64,000 nucleotides of DNA, taken from NCBI RefSeq assembly GCF_900129705.1, contig NZ_FQWO01000013.1:1-64000 (forward strand). Direction: 5' to 3'. This document shows positions 24,638-34,280 of this stretch, in pieces. The notes beneath the pieces are model-generated. The model ran no database searches. It was given only the letters and a program-made list of their open reading frames with translations, and was not told the DNA's origin. The translations under genes and the position numbers were made by a program. The first letter of the stretch is position 1. Every line of letters starts with the position of its first letter. The stretch is from Flavobacterium granuli (GTDB lineage Bacteria > Bacteroidota > Bacteroidia > Flavobacteriales > Flavobacteriaceae).

Positions 24638-25933
24638 ATGAAACCCTATAAATTAATCCCCGTTTTGGTTTTCACAATCCTTTTTATATTCGCTTGCGAT
24701 ACTAAAAATACCCAAATCACAAAAGTTGCCGATTACAATAATTACTTAAAGGTGAAAGAAAATAAAGCATTGGATTTTGCCCATGCCGAAATTGATTTTT
24801 GGCAAAAGAAATTTGATAAAGCGCCTAATCAAAGCAGTTATTTGGGTATAATAGCTTCAAAATATGCGACTCTTTTTGAGTATACTGGAGATGTTAGTCA
24901 TTTGTATAAAGCAGAAGAACTATTGACAAAGGTTAATGAATCCTATAAATATTCCAAAGTGGCGGCAATTCGCTCTTTGGCCAGGAATTATATTTCCCAA
25001 CACCGATTTAAAGAAGCTTTAGTTTTGGCTAATAAAGCATTTGCTATAGGCGAAGGCCGAAAAGAAACTCAAAAGTTATTGTTTGATGTCCAAATGGAAT
25101 TGGGCAATTATACCGAAGCCGAAAAAAATTTAAATGCGGTTAAGGATATGAATGATTTTGATTATTTGATTCGTTTGGCAAAATGGAATGATCACAAAGG
25201 CGATTTGGAAACAGCCATTACCTTTATGGAAAAGGCAAGAGATATTGCCGAAAAAGAAGATAATAAAACACTCAAAATATGGTCTTATTCTAATCTGGGG
25301 GATTTCTATGGACATGCCGGAAGAATTCAAGAGTCCTATGATTGTTATTTAAAAACATTAGCAATAGATCCCAATTATTCCTATGCTTTAAAAGGAATTG
25401 CCTGGATTGTTTTTTCTCATGAAAGGAATACAAAAGAGGCAAATAGAATTGTAGAAGCTATTGAATTGACCCATAATACACCTGATTTTTATTTGTTGAA
25501 ATCTCAAATAGCTCAATTTGAAGGAAATAAAGAGGAGGCATTACATGAAAGAAACGCTTATTTTTGCATGCAGGAGAATAACGATTATGGAGCAATGTAC
25601 AATAAATACAATACTCTGATTTATGCCGATGTAAAGGAAACGGCATCCAAAGCCCTGGCGATAGCCAAAATTGAAGTCAATCACAGACCTACACCAGATT
25701 CTTATGATCTATTGGCTTGGTCTTATTTAAAGATGGGACAAAATAAAAAGGCATTGGAAATTGCCGAAAAGCATGTGCAGGGAAAAACATTTGAACCCAA
25801 AGTGCAGTACCATTTAGCGATGATTTACAAGTCAAATAATAAAATGAATAAAGTGGCACCTATAAAGCAAGAATTACTTTCGAGCATTTATGAATTAGGT
25901 CCCAATATGGAAGAAAAAGTAAAACAATTATAA
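24638..25933 (+). CDS. TPR-repeat lipoprotein
   Basis: 431 residues. The signal peptide ends in a lipobox with C20 (IFAC, then DTKN). From about 60 onward the protein is a tandem array of helical tetratricopeptide repeats (for example a YKAEELLTKV segment, HRFKEALVLANKAF, AGRIQESYDCYLKTLAIDPNYSYALK). TPR lipoproteins act as assembly or partner-binding scaffolds. It sits between the DUF4331 pair and the TonB receptor, so it may be a periplasmic or surface partner of that receptor. It has no SusD-like features. Confidence 0.82.
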   Translation: MKPYKLIPVLVFTILFIFACDTKNTQITKVADYNNYLKVKENKALDFAHAEIDFWQKKFDKAPNQSSYLGIIASKYATLFEYTGDVSHLYKAEELLTKVNESYKYSKVAAIRSLARNYISQHRFKEALVLANKAFAIGEGRKETQKLLFDVQMELGNYTEAEKNLNAVKDMNDFDYLIRLAKWNDHKGDLETAITFMEKARDIAEKEDNKTLKIWSYSNLGDFYGHAGRIQESYDCYLKTLAIDPNYSYALKGIAWIVFSHERNTKEANRIVEAIELTHNTPDFYLLKSQIAQFEGNKEEALHERNAYFCMQENNDYGAMYNKYNTLIYADVKETASKALAIAKIEVNHRPTPDSYDLLAWSYLKMGQNKKALEIAEKHVQGKTFEPKVQYHLAMIYKSNNKMNKVAPIKQELLSSIYELGPNMEEKVKQL

Positions 25934-25952
25934 TACCCAATAAATCCCCAAT

Positions 25953-28166
25953 ATGAAATATTTTTTTACAATACTACTGTCTGTTCTAGGATTACTATCG
26001 CACGGTCAAATACAAAAAGGAATTGTTCTGGACGAAGCTGGGAAAACGATAGAGAATGCCTATATCGTTAATATAAATTCAGAAAGTCATGCGCATACTA
26101 ATGAATTTGGGCTATTAAGTATTGATAAATCGGTGGCAGGAAATGTTTTGAAAGTAACGGCTTTAGGGTACAAAAAAAAGAATTTCACTATTGTAGGCAC
26201 TGAAAATAAAATTGTCTTAGAAGAGGATATTTTTAGATTAAATGAAATTGTTATTCAACCTAAACTCTCGGCGATGAATGTCATTTCCAAAATAGATTTA
26301 CAAACCACTCCTGTCAATTCCTCTCAGGAAATTTTAAGGAAAGTTCCCGGATTATTCATCGGGCAGCATGCCGGCGGAGGTAAAGCAGAGCAGCTGTTTT
26401 TAAGAGGTTTTGACATAGATCATGGTACTGATATTGCTATTTCGGTAGATGGAATGCCGGTGAATATGGTGTCTCATGCGCACGGTCAGGGTTATTCTGA
26501 TTTGCATTTTGTGATTCCGGAAACCGTAGAAAAGATAGATTTTGGAAAAGGGACGTATTATGCCAGTAAAGGGGATTTTACAACAGCAGGATACGTCACT
26601 TTCCAAACTAAAGAAAAATTAGAAAACAGCAGCATTAGTTTTGAAGCCGGTCAGTTTAATACGCTTAGAACAGTAGGTTTGTTTAATCTTTTGGGTAACC
26701 AAAAAAAGCAAAGTGCCTATATCGCCACGGAATACATTTTAACCGATGGACCTTTTGATTCGCCGCAAAATTTTAGCAGAGTCAATTTGCTGGGGAAATA
26801 TTCGGCAATACTAAATGATGACAGTAAGTTTTCTATAATGGCTTCCCGTTTTTACAGTAAATGGGATGCTTCCGGACAAATACCACAGCGATTGGTTGAC
26901 AATGGAATCATTTCCAGATTCGGATCTGTTGATGATACCGAGGGAGGAAATACTGCTAGAACTAATATAAATGCGACTTTGAGTAAGCCCATCGATGAAA
27001 ATACTTTCTTGAAAGCCAATGCTTTTTATTCCAAATATGATTTTGAGTTGTATTCTAATTTTACTTTTTTTCTGGAAGATCCTATCAATGGAGACCAAAT
27101 CAAGCAAAAAGAAGACCGTTCTATTTATGGAATGAATGTGGAGCTCAATAAGCAGATAAAGAATAATGATTGGGATATTTCGTTTCAGCTGGGTGCCGGT
27201 TTTCGAGCCGATGCAACCATAGATTCTGAACTGTCTCACACCCTAAACAGATCGACTACTTTAGAGAATATTAAATTAGGTGATATTGATCAAACAAATG
27301 GATTTAGCTATTTGAATTCAGAAATTAAATGGGGAAAATTAACCATAAACCCGGCTGTACGTTTGGATTATTTCAAATTTAATTATCAGGATAAACTCGC
27401 TCCTGTGTATAAAAATCAGTCTGAAACCGAAGTGAAAGTTTCGCCTAAGTTAAATTTTATTTATTCGCAAAATAACAATTTGCAGTTTTTTGTAAAATCA
27501 GGAATCGGATTTCATTCGAATGATACTCGTGTAGTAGTTCAAAATAATGGAAAACAGATTTTACCAACGGCTATTGGTACGGATGTAGGTACCATTTGGA
27601 AACCATTTCCTAACTTATTCGTGAACTCGGCCTTGTGGTACCTTTACCTGCAACAGGAATTTGTTTATGTGGGTGACGCGGGAATTATTGAGCCAAGCGG
27701 AAAATCGAATCGCATGGGTGCCGATTTAGGATTACGCTACCAATTGAACGATTGGTTGTATCTCGATGCCGATGCTAATTATACTTATGCCAGAAGTATT
27801 GATGAGTCTAAAGGACAGGATTTCATTCCGCTTGCTCCAGATTTCACGACTACCGGCGGGCTGAGTTTTCAAAAATGGAACGGATTTTCAGGTGGATTGC
27901 GCTATCGCTATTTGAAGAATCGTCCGGCAAATGAAGACAATTCAATCGTTGCCAAAGGATATTTTGTAACCGATATGAATGTAAATTATGAATATAAAAG
28001 CGTCACTTTTGGGGTTTCAATAGATAATCTGTTTAATACGAAATGGAACGAAACTCAGTTTGCCACCGAATCCAGATTGAAGGATGAAGTCAATAGCGTC
28101 GAAGAAATTCATTTTACACCGGGAACGCCTTTCTTCATGAAAGCTAAAGTAACGTATAGGTTTTAA
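25953..28166 (+). CDS. TonB-dependent outer-membrane receptor
   Basis: 737 residues. A signal peptide (1-19), a carboxypeptidase-like regulatory domain at about 20-95, a TonB plug at about 105-220 and a 22-strand barrel ending in an aromatic residue (VTYRF). The plug contains RGFDIDHGTDIAISVDGM and MVSHAHGQGYSDLHF, whose clustered His residues might bind a metal or metal complex. No SusD partner gene follows. It ends the ECF-linked cluster and lies 19 bp after the TPR gene. The ligand is unknown; a metal or small-molecule substrate is inferred from the His-rich plug. Confidence 0.87.
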   Translation: MKYFFTILLSVLGLLSHGQIQKGIVLDEAGKTIENAYIVNINSESHAHTNEFGLLSIDKSVAGNVLKVTALGYKKKNFTIVGTENKIVLEEDIFRLNEIVIQPKLSAMNVISKIDLQTTPVNSSQEILRKVPGLFIGQHAGGGKAEQLFLRGFDIDHGTDIAISVDGMPVNMVSHAHGQGYSDLHFVIPETVEKIDFGKGTYYASKGDFTTAGYVTFQTKEKLENSSISFEAGQFNTLRTVGLFNLLGNQKKQSAYIATEYILTDGPFDSPQNFSRVNLLGKYSAILNDDSKFSIMASRFYSKWDASGQIPQRLVDNGIISRFGSVDDTEGGNTARTNINATLSKPIDENTFLKANAFYSKYDFELYSNFTFFLEDPINGDQIKQKEDRSIYGMNVELNKQIKNNDWDISFQLGAGFRADATIDSELSHTLNRSTTLENIKLGDIDQTNGFSYLNSEIKWGKLTINPAVRLDYFKFNYQDKLAPVYKNQSETEVKVSPKLNFIYSQNNNLQFFVKSGIGFHSNDTRVVVQNNGKQILPTAIGTDVGTIWKPFPNLFVNSALWYLYLQQEFVYVGDAGIIEPSGKSNRMGADLGLRYQLNDWLYLDADANYTYARSIDESKGQDFIPLAPDFTTTGGLSFQKWNGFSGGLRYRYLKNRPANEDNSIVAKGYFVTDMNVNYEYKSVTFGVSIDNLFNTKWNETQFATESRLKDEVNSVEEIHFTPGTPFFMKAKVTYRF

Positions 28167-28308
28167 TTTTAATCGCGATTCTTTTAGGTTGAATCAGTAA
28201 CAATATTGTTTTTATTTAATTAATATTTAACATCCGTTGAAGCAAAATAATAGAGGTAATCGGCTTTGTATCCTACCAATTTGTCTAATTTTATAAAAAA
28301 ATATAAAA

Positions 28309-28896
28309 ATGAAAAAAATAGTAGTATTAGCTTGTTTTACCCTATTCTTTTTTGGAGGTCAAAGTCAGGCACAAAACCAAAAAGCAGTTAAAAGTAAAAG
28401 CGAAAACGCAATGGAAAAACAAACAATTTATCAATTTAAAGTAGAGGATTTGTACGGTAATGTATTTGATTTTTCGACTTTAAAAGGCAAAAAGATAATG
28501 ATTGTCAATACAGCTTCAAAATGTGGATTGACTCCTCAATACAAAAGTTTAGAAGCTATTTATAAAGAATACAAAGACAAAGGTTTTGTCATTGTAGGTT
28601 TTCCAGCAAATAATTTTGCCTCACAAGAACCGGGAACCAATGAAGAAATCGCTACTTTTTGCCAAGAAAATTATGGAGTTACTTTTCCAATGATGGACAA
28701 AGTATCGGTAAAAGGAGATGATATGTGTCCTTTATATCAGTTCTTGACACAGAAAGCTAAAAATGGATTGAAAGATTCAGAAGTAGAATGGAATTTTCAA
28801 AAATACCTTATCAATAAAAAAGGACAATTAGAACAAGTAATCGCTCCAAGAACATTGCCAACAGATGCTTCTGTAATCAATTGGATCAAAGCCTAG
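28309..28896 (+). CDS. exported glutathione peroxidase-like protein
   Basis: 195 residues. A signal-like N-terminus (1-22) is followed by a thioredoxin-fold glutathione peroxidase domain. The catalytic position is a cysteine (C72 in TASKCGLTPQY), so it is a CysGPx that probably uses thioredoxin. GFPANNF and WNFQKYLI complete the active site. Most relatives are cytoplasmic, but here the hydrophobic leader suggests a periplasmic role. An internal Met at 35 could start a cytoplasmic form of 161 residues. Followed by a strong terminator. Confidence 0.88.
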   Translation: MKKIVVLACFTLFFFGGQSQAQNQKAVKSKSENAMEKQTIYQFKVEDLYGNVFDFSTLKGKKIMIVNTASKCGLTPQYKSLEAIYKEYKDKGFVIVGFPANNFASQEPGTNEEIATFCQENYGVTFPMMDKVSVKGDDMCPLYQFLTQKAKNGLKDSEVEWNFQKYLINKKGQLEQVIAPRTLPTDASVINWIKA

Positions 28897-28918
28897 TTTT
28901 AAGAAAACACAAGCAAAA

Positions 28919-28956
28919 TAAAAAAGCTATTCCTGAATTTGGGAATAGCTTTTTTT
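28919..28956 (+). terminator. terminator after glutathione peroxidase gene
   Basis: A 15-bp stem (28919-28933 with 28942-28956, core GCTATTCC/GGAATAGC) with a T-run. It is shared with the converging GNAT gene. Confidence 0.88.
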
Positions 28957-28973
28957 ATAGCTGAAAAGAAAAA

Positions 28974-29468
28974 TTAAAGCAAAAGTTGCATAAAAACAGA
29001 ATCAAGCCAGCGGTCAAATTTATAACCCGATTCTTTAATAATTCCCGAAACTTTAAAACCATATTTTTGATGAAAATCAATACTGCCTTGATTTTCTGAA
29101 TCGATAACACCAATCATGTTGTGAAAACCTTGATTTCGGGCTAATTGAATGAGCTCGGCCAAGAGTAATTTCCCGGCTCCTTTTCCCATAAATTCTTCGG
29201 CCACATAGACAGAATGCTCTACCGTGAAACGATAGGCTTCTTTTTCCCTGAAAGTCCCATAAGTGGCATACCCAATAGGGGAGTTTTCGTATTCGGCCAC
29301 AATAACGGGAAAATTAAGCTCTTGTTTTTTTTCAAACCATAATTTCTGGGTTTCAAAATCGCGTGGTTCATAATCGTAAATCGATGTACTGTTCAGAATT
29401 TGGTGATTTATGATTTCCAATATAGTGTCTAAGTCAGAAAAAACAGCCGGTCTTATCTTGATTTTCAT
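28974..29468 (-). CDS. GNAT acetyltransferase, PAT-like
   Basis: 164 residues from the ATG at 29468 (an alternative ATG at 29489 adds 7). A GNAT fold with acetyl-CoA motif A (VYVAEEFMGKGAGKLLL). The N-terminus (IRPAVFSDLDTILEI), the YDYEPRDFETQKLWFEKK segment and RFTVEHSVYV are typical of the phosphinothricin/methionine sulfoximine acetyltransferase group. These acetylate amino groups of toxic amino-acid analogues. The substrate here is inferred from family only. Divergent from menD across 117 bp. Confidence 0.82.
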   Translation of the reverse strand: MKIKIRPAVFSDLDTILEIINHQILNSTSIYDYEPRDFETQKLWFEKKQELNFPVIVAEYENSPIGYATYGTFREKEAYRFTVEHSVYVAEEFMGKGAGKLLLAELIQLARNQGFHNMIGVIDSENQGSIDFHQKYGFKVSGIIKESGYKFDRWLDSVFMQLLL

Positions 29469-29535
29469 ATCAAATGTAATTTCCATCAAAATTAAGAAAA
29501 CTATTTAAGTTTATGGAAAAACCTTTACAACTTTG

Positions 29536-29543
29536 TATCTTTG
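29536..29543 (+). promoter_or_regulatory. promoter -7 box of menD
   Basis: TATCTTTG matches TAnnTTTG, 42 nt before the ATG at 29586. No strong -33 TTG. Confidence 0.45.
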
Positions 29544-29585
29544 ATACTTGATCCGAGCCTCGAAGGCAAACATAAAATAAGAACA

Positions 29586-31247
29586 ATGATTTACCCCAAA
29601 ATACCTTTAGCCCAAAGTTTAATTCAAATTTGTCTGGCCAAAGGAATAACAACCATTATAATCTCGCCGGGATCCAGAAATGCTCCTTTAACAATCGGTT
29701 TTGCGTCTAATCCCAATTTTAAATGTTATAGTATAGCTGATGAGCGCGCTGCTGCTTTTTTTGGTCTTGGAATAGCCCAGCAAACTAATAAACCCGTAGC
29801 ATTGGTTTGTACTTCGGGATCTGCGCTATTGAATTATTATCCTGCTTTGGCGGAAGCTTTTTACAGCCAAATTCCTTTGATAGTGATTTCGGCTGATAGG
29901 CCTCAAAGTAAAATAGATATAGGTGACGGTCAAACGATCCGACAGGAAAATGTTTTTGCCAATCATTCTTTATACAATGCGAATTTGAGTGAGTTAGTTT
30001 CCGTGGAAAATGATTTTAAGATTAACGAAGCTATCAATACGGCAATTCTGAAAAAAGGACCGGTACACATTAATGTTCCTTTTGAAGAGCCTTTGTATGA
30101 AACCGTTTCGCAACTTTCTGTAGAGGTTAAGATTCATGCTGCCGCAAATGATAAGCAAGCCGATTCGAATGGAGATTTATCAAAATTTACTGCTATTTGG
30201 AATGCAGCTCCCAAAAAAATGCTGTTGGTGGGAGTAAATGCACCTCATACCATTAGCGAAGATATAATTCAGACTTTAGCCCAAGATGAATCGGTTGTGG
30301 TAATGACCGAAACGACGTCCAATTTGCATCATCCTTCTTTTATAACTAATATTGATACGATAATTACTCCTTTTACCGAAGCTGATTTTGAGCGTTTTCG
30401 TCCCGATATTTTGGTGACTTTTGGAGGAATGATAGTTTCTAAGCGCATTAAGGCTTTTTTGCGAAAATACAAGCCAAAGCATCATTGGCATATTGATTCT
30501 TTGCGGGCCTATGACACTTTTGGCGCATTGACGCAGCATTTTGAAATGGAACCCAACGTCTTTTTCGATTTGTTTTTACCGCTTACGAAGGCAGTTCCAA
30601 GTGATTATTTCCAAAAAATGAATGAGGTTAATCTTTTGCGTAAAAGAAAGCGCGAAAATTACATTTCAAGAATTCCTTTTTCTGATTTTGTGGTTTTTGA
30701 TCGTATGATTAAAAGTTTGCCCCAAAACAGTATGCTGCAAATCAGCAACAGTTCGGCGATTCGTTACGCGCAATTAATTGATATCGATCCTTCGATAGAA
30801 GTGTATTCTAATAGAGGAACCAGCGGTATTGACGGAAGCACTTCGACAGCCATTGGTGCGGCTGTGGCCAATAAAAAACAGACCGTTTTTATAACAGGTG
30901 ATATTGGATTTCTTTATGACAATAATGCACTGTGGAATCAATATATTCCCACTAATTTCAAAATTATTTTAATTAATAATGGCGGTGGCGGTATTTTTAG
31001 GATTTTACCGGGACATGAAGAAACTCCTGTTTTTAATACTTTTTTTGAAACTTCCCACAGTTTGACAGCGGAACATTTGGCCAAAATGCATGGTTTCGAA
31101 TATGCAATTGCCACAGACAAAGACAGTCTGACAAAGGGTTTAACAACTTTATACAGCCAGAATAAGAAGCCTAGTATATTGGAAGTTTTCACCCCAACAT
31201 TGGAGAATGATGCTATTCTTTTACAATATTTCAAAGAACTAACATGA
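29586..31247 (+). CDS. menD: SEPHCHC synthase (menaquinone biosynthesis)
   Basis: 553 residues, a thiamine-diphosphate enzyme that joins isochorismate and 2-oxoglutarate in menaquinone synthesis. The N-terminal PGSRNAP and DERAAAFF motifs, the SGSALLNYYPAL segment and the cofactor-binding GTSGIDGSTSTAIG, ITGDIGFLYD and NNGGGGIF motifs are all typical of MenD. An open frame extends 15 codons upstream to a TTG; the ATG at 29586 was chosen because it aligns with the family N-terminus. First of four menaquinone genes on this strand. Confidence 0.93.
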   Translation: MIYPKIPLAQSLIQICLAKGITTIIISPGSRNAPLTIGFASNPNFKCYSIADERAAAFFGLGIAQQTNKPVALVCTSGSALLNYYPALAEAFYSQIPLIVISADRPQSKIDIGDGQTIRQENVFANHSLYNANLSELVSVENDFKINEAINTAILKKGPVHINVPFEEPLYETVSQLSVEVKIHAAANDKQADSNGDLSKFTAIWNAAPKKMLLVGVNAPHTISEDIIQTLAQDESVVVMTETTSNLHHPSFITNIDTIITPFTEADFERFRPDILVTFGGMIVSKRIKAFLRKYKPKHHWHIDSLRAYDTFGALTQHFEMEPNVFFDLFLPLTKAVPSDYFQKMNEVNLLRKRKRENYISRIPFSDFVVFDRMIKSLPQNSMLQISNSSAIRYAQLIDIDPSIEVYSNRGTSGIDGSTSTAIGAAVANKKQTVFITGDIGFLYDNNALWNQYIPTNFKIILINNGGGGIFRILPGHEETPVFNTFFETSHSLTAEHLAKMHGFEYAIATDKDSLTKGLTTLYSQNKKPSILEVFTPTLENDAILLQYFKELT

Positions 31248-31321
31248 TGTTGGATATAGGGCTTAGCTGAATTTTAATGTTTATTTTACATTAAATAGTA
31301 GTCTTTTTTTGAATAAATGTT

Positions 31322-31329
31322 TAAATTTG
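31322..31329 (+). promoter_or_regulatory. possible promoter of DUF2853 gene
   Basis: TAAATTTG matches TAnnTTTG, 43 nt upstream of the ATG at 31373. The -33 element is not at the usual spacing. Confidence 0.3.
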
Positions 31330-31372
31330 AGAATATAAGAGAATTATTAATCAATATTTTAAAATTTTAATT

Positions 31373-31714
31373 ATGAGTGCAAGAGAAGAATTAATTGAAA
31401 AGTATGCAGCTGATTTGAAAGACAAATGTGGTGTTAATCCAGATATGGATTTATTGACAAAAGTGACTATTGGTTGCGGTCCTTCAATCTATAATGCTGA
31501 TTCGGCTACTGTAGCCGGAAGTCAGCAATCAGAATTGGATACAGTTAAAAATAATTTTCTAATCAAGAAATTAGGCCTTTCTGATGGAGCTGCTTTAGAT
31601 GCTGGAATTGATGCCGTAATGGAAAAATACGGTCGTTCTAACAAGAATAAATACAGAGTGGTGGTTTATTATTTATTGACACTTCACTTTAATAAAGAGA
31701 GTGTTTACAATTAG
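31373..31714 (+). CDS. DUF2853 protein
   Basis: 113 residues matching DUF2853, a small helical cytoplasmic family known from structural genomics without proven function. Signature segments include AREELIEKYAADLKDK near the start, a central TIGCGPSIYNADSATVAGS and KNKYRVVVYYLLTLHF near the end. No signal peptide. It follows menD by 125 bp with its own possible promoter and ends in a strong terminator. Confidence 0.9.
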   Translation: MSAREELIEKYAADLKDKCGVNPDMDLLTKVTIGCGPSIYNADSATVAGSQQSELDTVKNNFLIKKLGLSDGAALDAGIDAVMEKYGRSNKNKYRVVVYYLLTLHFNKESVYN

Positions 31715-31733
31715 TAAATTGCCTTAAAAATAG

Positions 31734-31756
31734 AAAACGCCCTTCTTGGGCGTTTT
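31734..31756. terminator. bidirectional terminator
   Basis: A 9-bp GC-rich stem (31734-31742 with 31748-31756), 5-nt loop, T-run on the plus side and T-rich tract on the minus side. It serves DUF2853 and the converging M28 peptidase gene. Confidence 0.88.
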
Positions 31757-31874
31757 TTTTTGAGTTAACTTTTTTTTTAAGTAGTTATCTGAAGATTGCT
31801 TTACCTTTTCTAAAAGTGATATTCGATTATGATGGATTGGAGAAAAAGACATTAGCTAACTCGGGATAAATAAA

Positions 31875-33227
31875 TTACCGAATAGGAACCGGAAAAACGG
31901 GGATACTTGCATGTCCTAAGGCATCAACAGACTGAACGGCAAAAAAGAAATTGTCCTTTGAATAAGGGATTTCGGCTTTGGTACCGGTCACAAAAATGGT
32001 TTTTTCCCAATGAGAAGCGGCAGTTTCTCTGATCAGGATTTGGTAACCATAAACCTTTTTTCCTTCTGGAGCTTCCCAGACCAAAGTGGAAGAATTACTG
32101 AGTTCTTTGACTTCAATTCCTACATTGACAGGAGCTTTGGGAGACCAGGCCAAATTGCTGAATACCGCCAGATTGGAACAGGTAATTTTTCTTAGGTATT
32201 CAAAATCCATAAATTCAGGAAGATCCCCGTATTTTGTGCCATTTTCGGTTCTTACGTCTTGGTGTTGATGGTTGAAATTTTCATTCATTTCGCAAAAACG
32301 TATCGCCGGAAAACCATTTTGGCTAAAGGGCGTGTGATCGCCGCCACGCAAAAAACGGTCATTTCGATACACTAAATTGATGTCCAACTGATCTACGTAT
32401 TGATTTGTGGTAGTTTTGATATATCTCGCCAGTAATCTCGATGGACTGTCATTGTCTCTATTGGTTGCTTTGCGCATTTTAGCCTCTTCTTCGGTTTCCA
32501 GATAAGGAATGGTTTCGCTAAACACCCGCACTTTTGTATTGTCTCTCAACTGGGTTCCGCTCGATAAGCTGTTGCCGATCATGTCATTATTAATCATGGC
32601 GATCACATTCCATTTGGACTTTTTGGCGTGTTCCGCCAAATGTCTGGAACCATAAAGGCCTTGTTCTTCTCCCGTAACAGCAACAAAAATTAAAGTAAAA
32701 GGAAACTCTTTTTTGGACATTATCTTGGCCAATTCCATCATCGCTGCAACACCGGAACCGTCATCATTTGCTCCCGGCGCATCTGATTTGGTATTCATCA
32801 CATCCGAAACTCTGGAGTCCAGATGCCCGCTTATAATCATAACGCGATCATCAGTTGGGTCAGTTCCTTTTAGCGTTGCCATTACATTTCCCAGCTGGCT
32901 GTCTGTTGCAATTCGCTTGCCATCCGCTTTTACGGTAAAATAGTCGATGGTGGCAGTCAGTCTTCCATTAGATTCCAATGCATATTTATCAAATTGAGAT
33001 TTTACCCATTGTTGTGCCGCGCCAATGCCGCGAGTTTTACTTTTGGTATCGCTCAAGGTATGTCTTGTGCCAAAGGATACTAATTTATGTATTGTTGTCT
33101 CAAGATTTTCTGCTTTTACTTCGGTGATCATTTTGCTGATTTCCGGATCCTTCAGTATAGTTTGGGCGGATAAAACAACAGGTAAAAAGAGTAACAGCGA
33201 TAGGTAAGCGATGGAATGTAGTTTCAT
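31875..33227 (-). CDS. secreted M28 family aminopeptidase
   Basis: 450 residues. A signal peptide (1-21) is followed by a zinc peptidase domain with SGHLDSR, GANDDGSGVAAMMEL, the catalytic glutamate in GEEQGLYGSRH, INNDMIG and a final HTPFS motif, which together give the two-zinc site of family M28. Residues about 360-445 look like a fibronectin type III-like beta sandwich. It releases N-terminal amino acids from peptides outside the cell. It is opposite in orientation to the menaquinone genes. Confidence 0.9.
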   Translation of the reverse strand: MKLHSIAYLSLLLFLPVVLSAQTILKDPEISKMITEVKAENLETTIHKLVSFGTRHTLSDTKSKTRGIGAAQQWVKSQFDKYALESNGRLTATIDYFTVKADGKRIATDSQLGNVMATLKGTDPTDDRVMIISGHLDSRVSDVMNTKSDAPGANDDGSGVAAMMELAKIMSKKEFPFTLIFVAVTGEEQGLYGSRHLAEHAKKSKWNVIAMINNDMIGNSLSSGTQLRDNTKVRVFSETIPYLETEEEAKMRKATNRDNDSPSRLLARYIKTTTNQYVDQLDINLVYRNDRFLRGGDHTPFSQNGFPAIRFCEMNENFNHQHQDVRTENGTKYGDLPEFMDFEYLRKITCSNLAVFSNLAWSPKAPVNVGIEVKELSNSSTLVWEAPEGKKVYGYQILIRETAASHWEKTIFVTGTKAEIPYSKDNFFFAVQSVDALGHASIPVFPVPIR

Positions 33228-33246
33228 TTTTGGTTATGTTTTTTTT

Positions 33247-33254
33247 CAAATTTA
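33247..33254 (-). promoter_or_regulatory. promoter -7 box of M28 peptidase gene
   Basis: The minus strand reads TAAATTTG, 19 nt before the ATG at 33227. No TTG at -33. Confidence 0.45.
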
Positions 33255-33360
33255 ACAAAAAAAAGACAATGAAGACTATTGCATATAAGCAGATTTTTCT
33301 CTGATGTTATCGCAAAAGTAGCTTTAGAACTAAATAAATTAGGTGTTTGTAAAATCATTT

Positions 33361-33393
33361 TTGGTTTTGCTATTTTCAAACTTCGTACCTTTG
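33361..33393 (+). promoter_or_regulatory. promoter of cvfB gene
   Basis: TTG at 33361-33363, a 22-nt spacer and TACCTTTG at 33386-33393 form the full flavobacterial consensus. It lies inside a longer open frame, which supports the ATG at 33415 as the real start. Confidence 0.6.
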
Positions 33394-33414
33394 CGCTTTA
33401 GAAAAAAGAATAAA

Positions 33415-34269
33415 ATGATTGAAATAGGAAAATACAATACGCTTACTATACTGAGAGATACTAAAGTGGGGTTGTTTTTAGGATCACCAGAAACGGATCC
33501 CGAAGGAATACATGATATACTCTTGCCCAATAAATATGTTCCCAACGAATTTGAAATAGGTGAGGAATTGATTGTCTTTGTTTATCTGGACCATGAAGAG
33601 CGTCCGGTGGCAACTACCTTGGAACCTTATATTTTGCTGAACGAATTTGCGCTTTTGCGTGTGAATTATGTCAATCAAATAGGTGCTTTTATGGACTGGG
33701 GAATGGAAAAAGACATTCTGGTTCCTTTTAAAGAGCAGGCGCGTCCTATGGAAAAAGGCAAGCGTTATCTGGTTTATCTTTATATGGATGAGAAAACCAA
33801 CCGTTTAGTGGCTTCGAGCAAAACGAATCAGTTTTTGAATAATGATGAGCTGACCGTTGAAAAAGGCGAAGAAGTAGAGTTAATCGTTTCTCATATTACT
33901 GAAATCGGAATCAATGTCATTATCAATGAGCGCCATAAAGGCTTGTTGTATAAAGATGAAGTTTATGATGATGCAATTCGTACCGGAGATCGTATGCGTG
34001 GTTATATTAAAAATATTCGACCTGATAATAAAATAGATGTTTCTCTGCAAATTCAAGGCTATGAAAGTATTGAACCCAATGCCGAGAAAATATTAGACGA
34101 GCTAAGAGCCAGTCGTGGTTTTCTGAGATTGAACGACAATTCGCATCCCGAAGATATCAAAACGGTCTTGAAAATGAGTAAGAAAACTTTTAAGAAGGCG
34201 ATTGGAGCTTTGTATCGTGAAAAGCTTATCGAGATTAAGGATGACGGAATTTATCTGGTTAAAGAATAA
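33415..34269 (+). CDS. cvfB: CvfB-family S1 RNA-binding protein
   Basis: 284 residues. The N-terminal half has two S1-like RNA-binding beta barrels (IEIGKYNTLTILRD, VGLFLGSP, LRVNYVNQIGAFMDWG), a third S1 domain lies at about 145-215 and the C-terminus is a winged-helix-like domain (KKTFKKAIGALYREKLIEI). This matches the CvfB/YitL family, which binds RNA and influences gene expression. Expected to be cytoplasmic. A 72-base upstream in-frame extension to 33343 was rejected because the promoter lies inside it. Confidence 0.85.
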   Translation: MIEIGKYNTLTILRDTKVGLFLGSPETDPEGIHDILLPNKYVPNEFEIGEELIVFVYLDHEERPVATTLEPYILLNEFALLRVNYVNQIGAFMDWGMEKDILVPFKEQARPMEKGKRYLVYLYMDEKTNRLVASSKTNQFLNNDELTVEKGEEVELIVSHITEIGINVIINERHKGLLYKDEVYDDAIRTGDRMRGYIKNIRPDNKIDVSLQIQGYESIEPNAEKILDELRASRGFLRLNDNSHPEDIKTVLKMSKKTFKKAIGALYREKLIEIKDDGIYLVKE

Positions 34270-34280
34270 TAAAAAGAAAG

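Noticed and set aside
26811..27239. A 142-residue minus-strand open frame
   Set aside because: It is the antisense of the TonB receptor barrel and has no family features.
29466..29478. TACATTTG before the GNAT start as a promoter
   Set aside because: It ends only 2 nt before the ATG, so transcription would start inside the start codon; probably chance.
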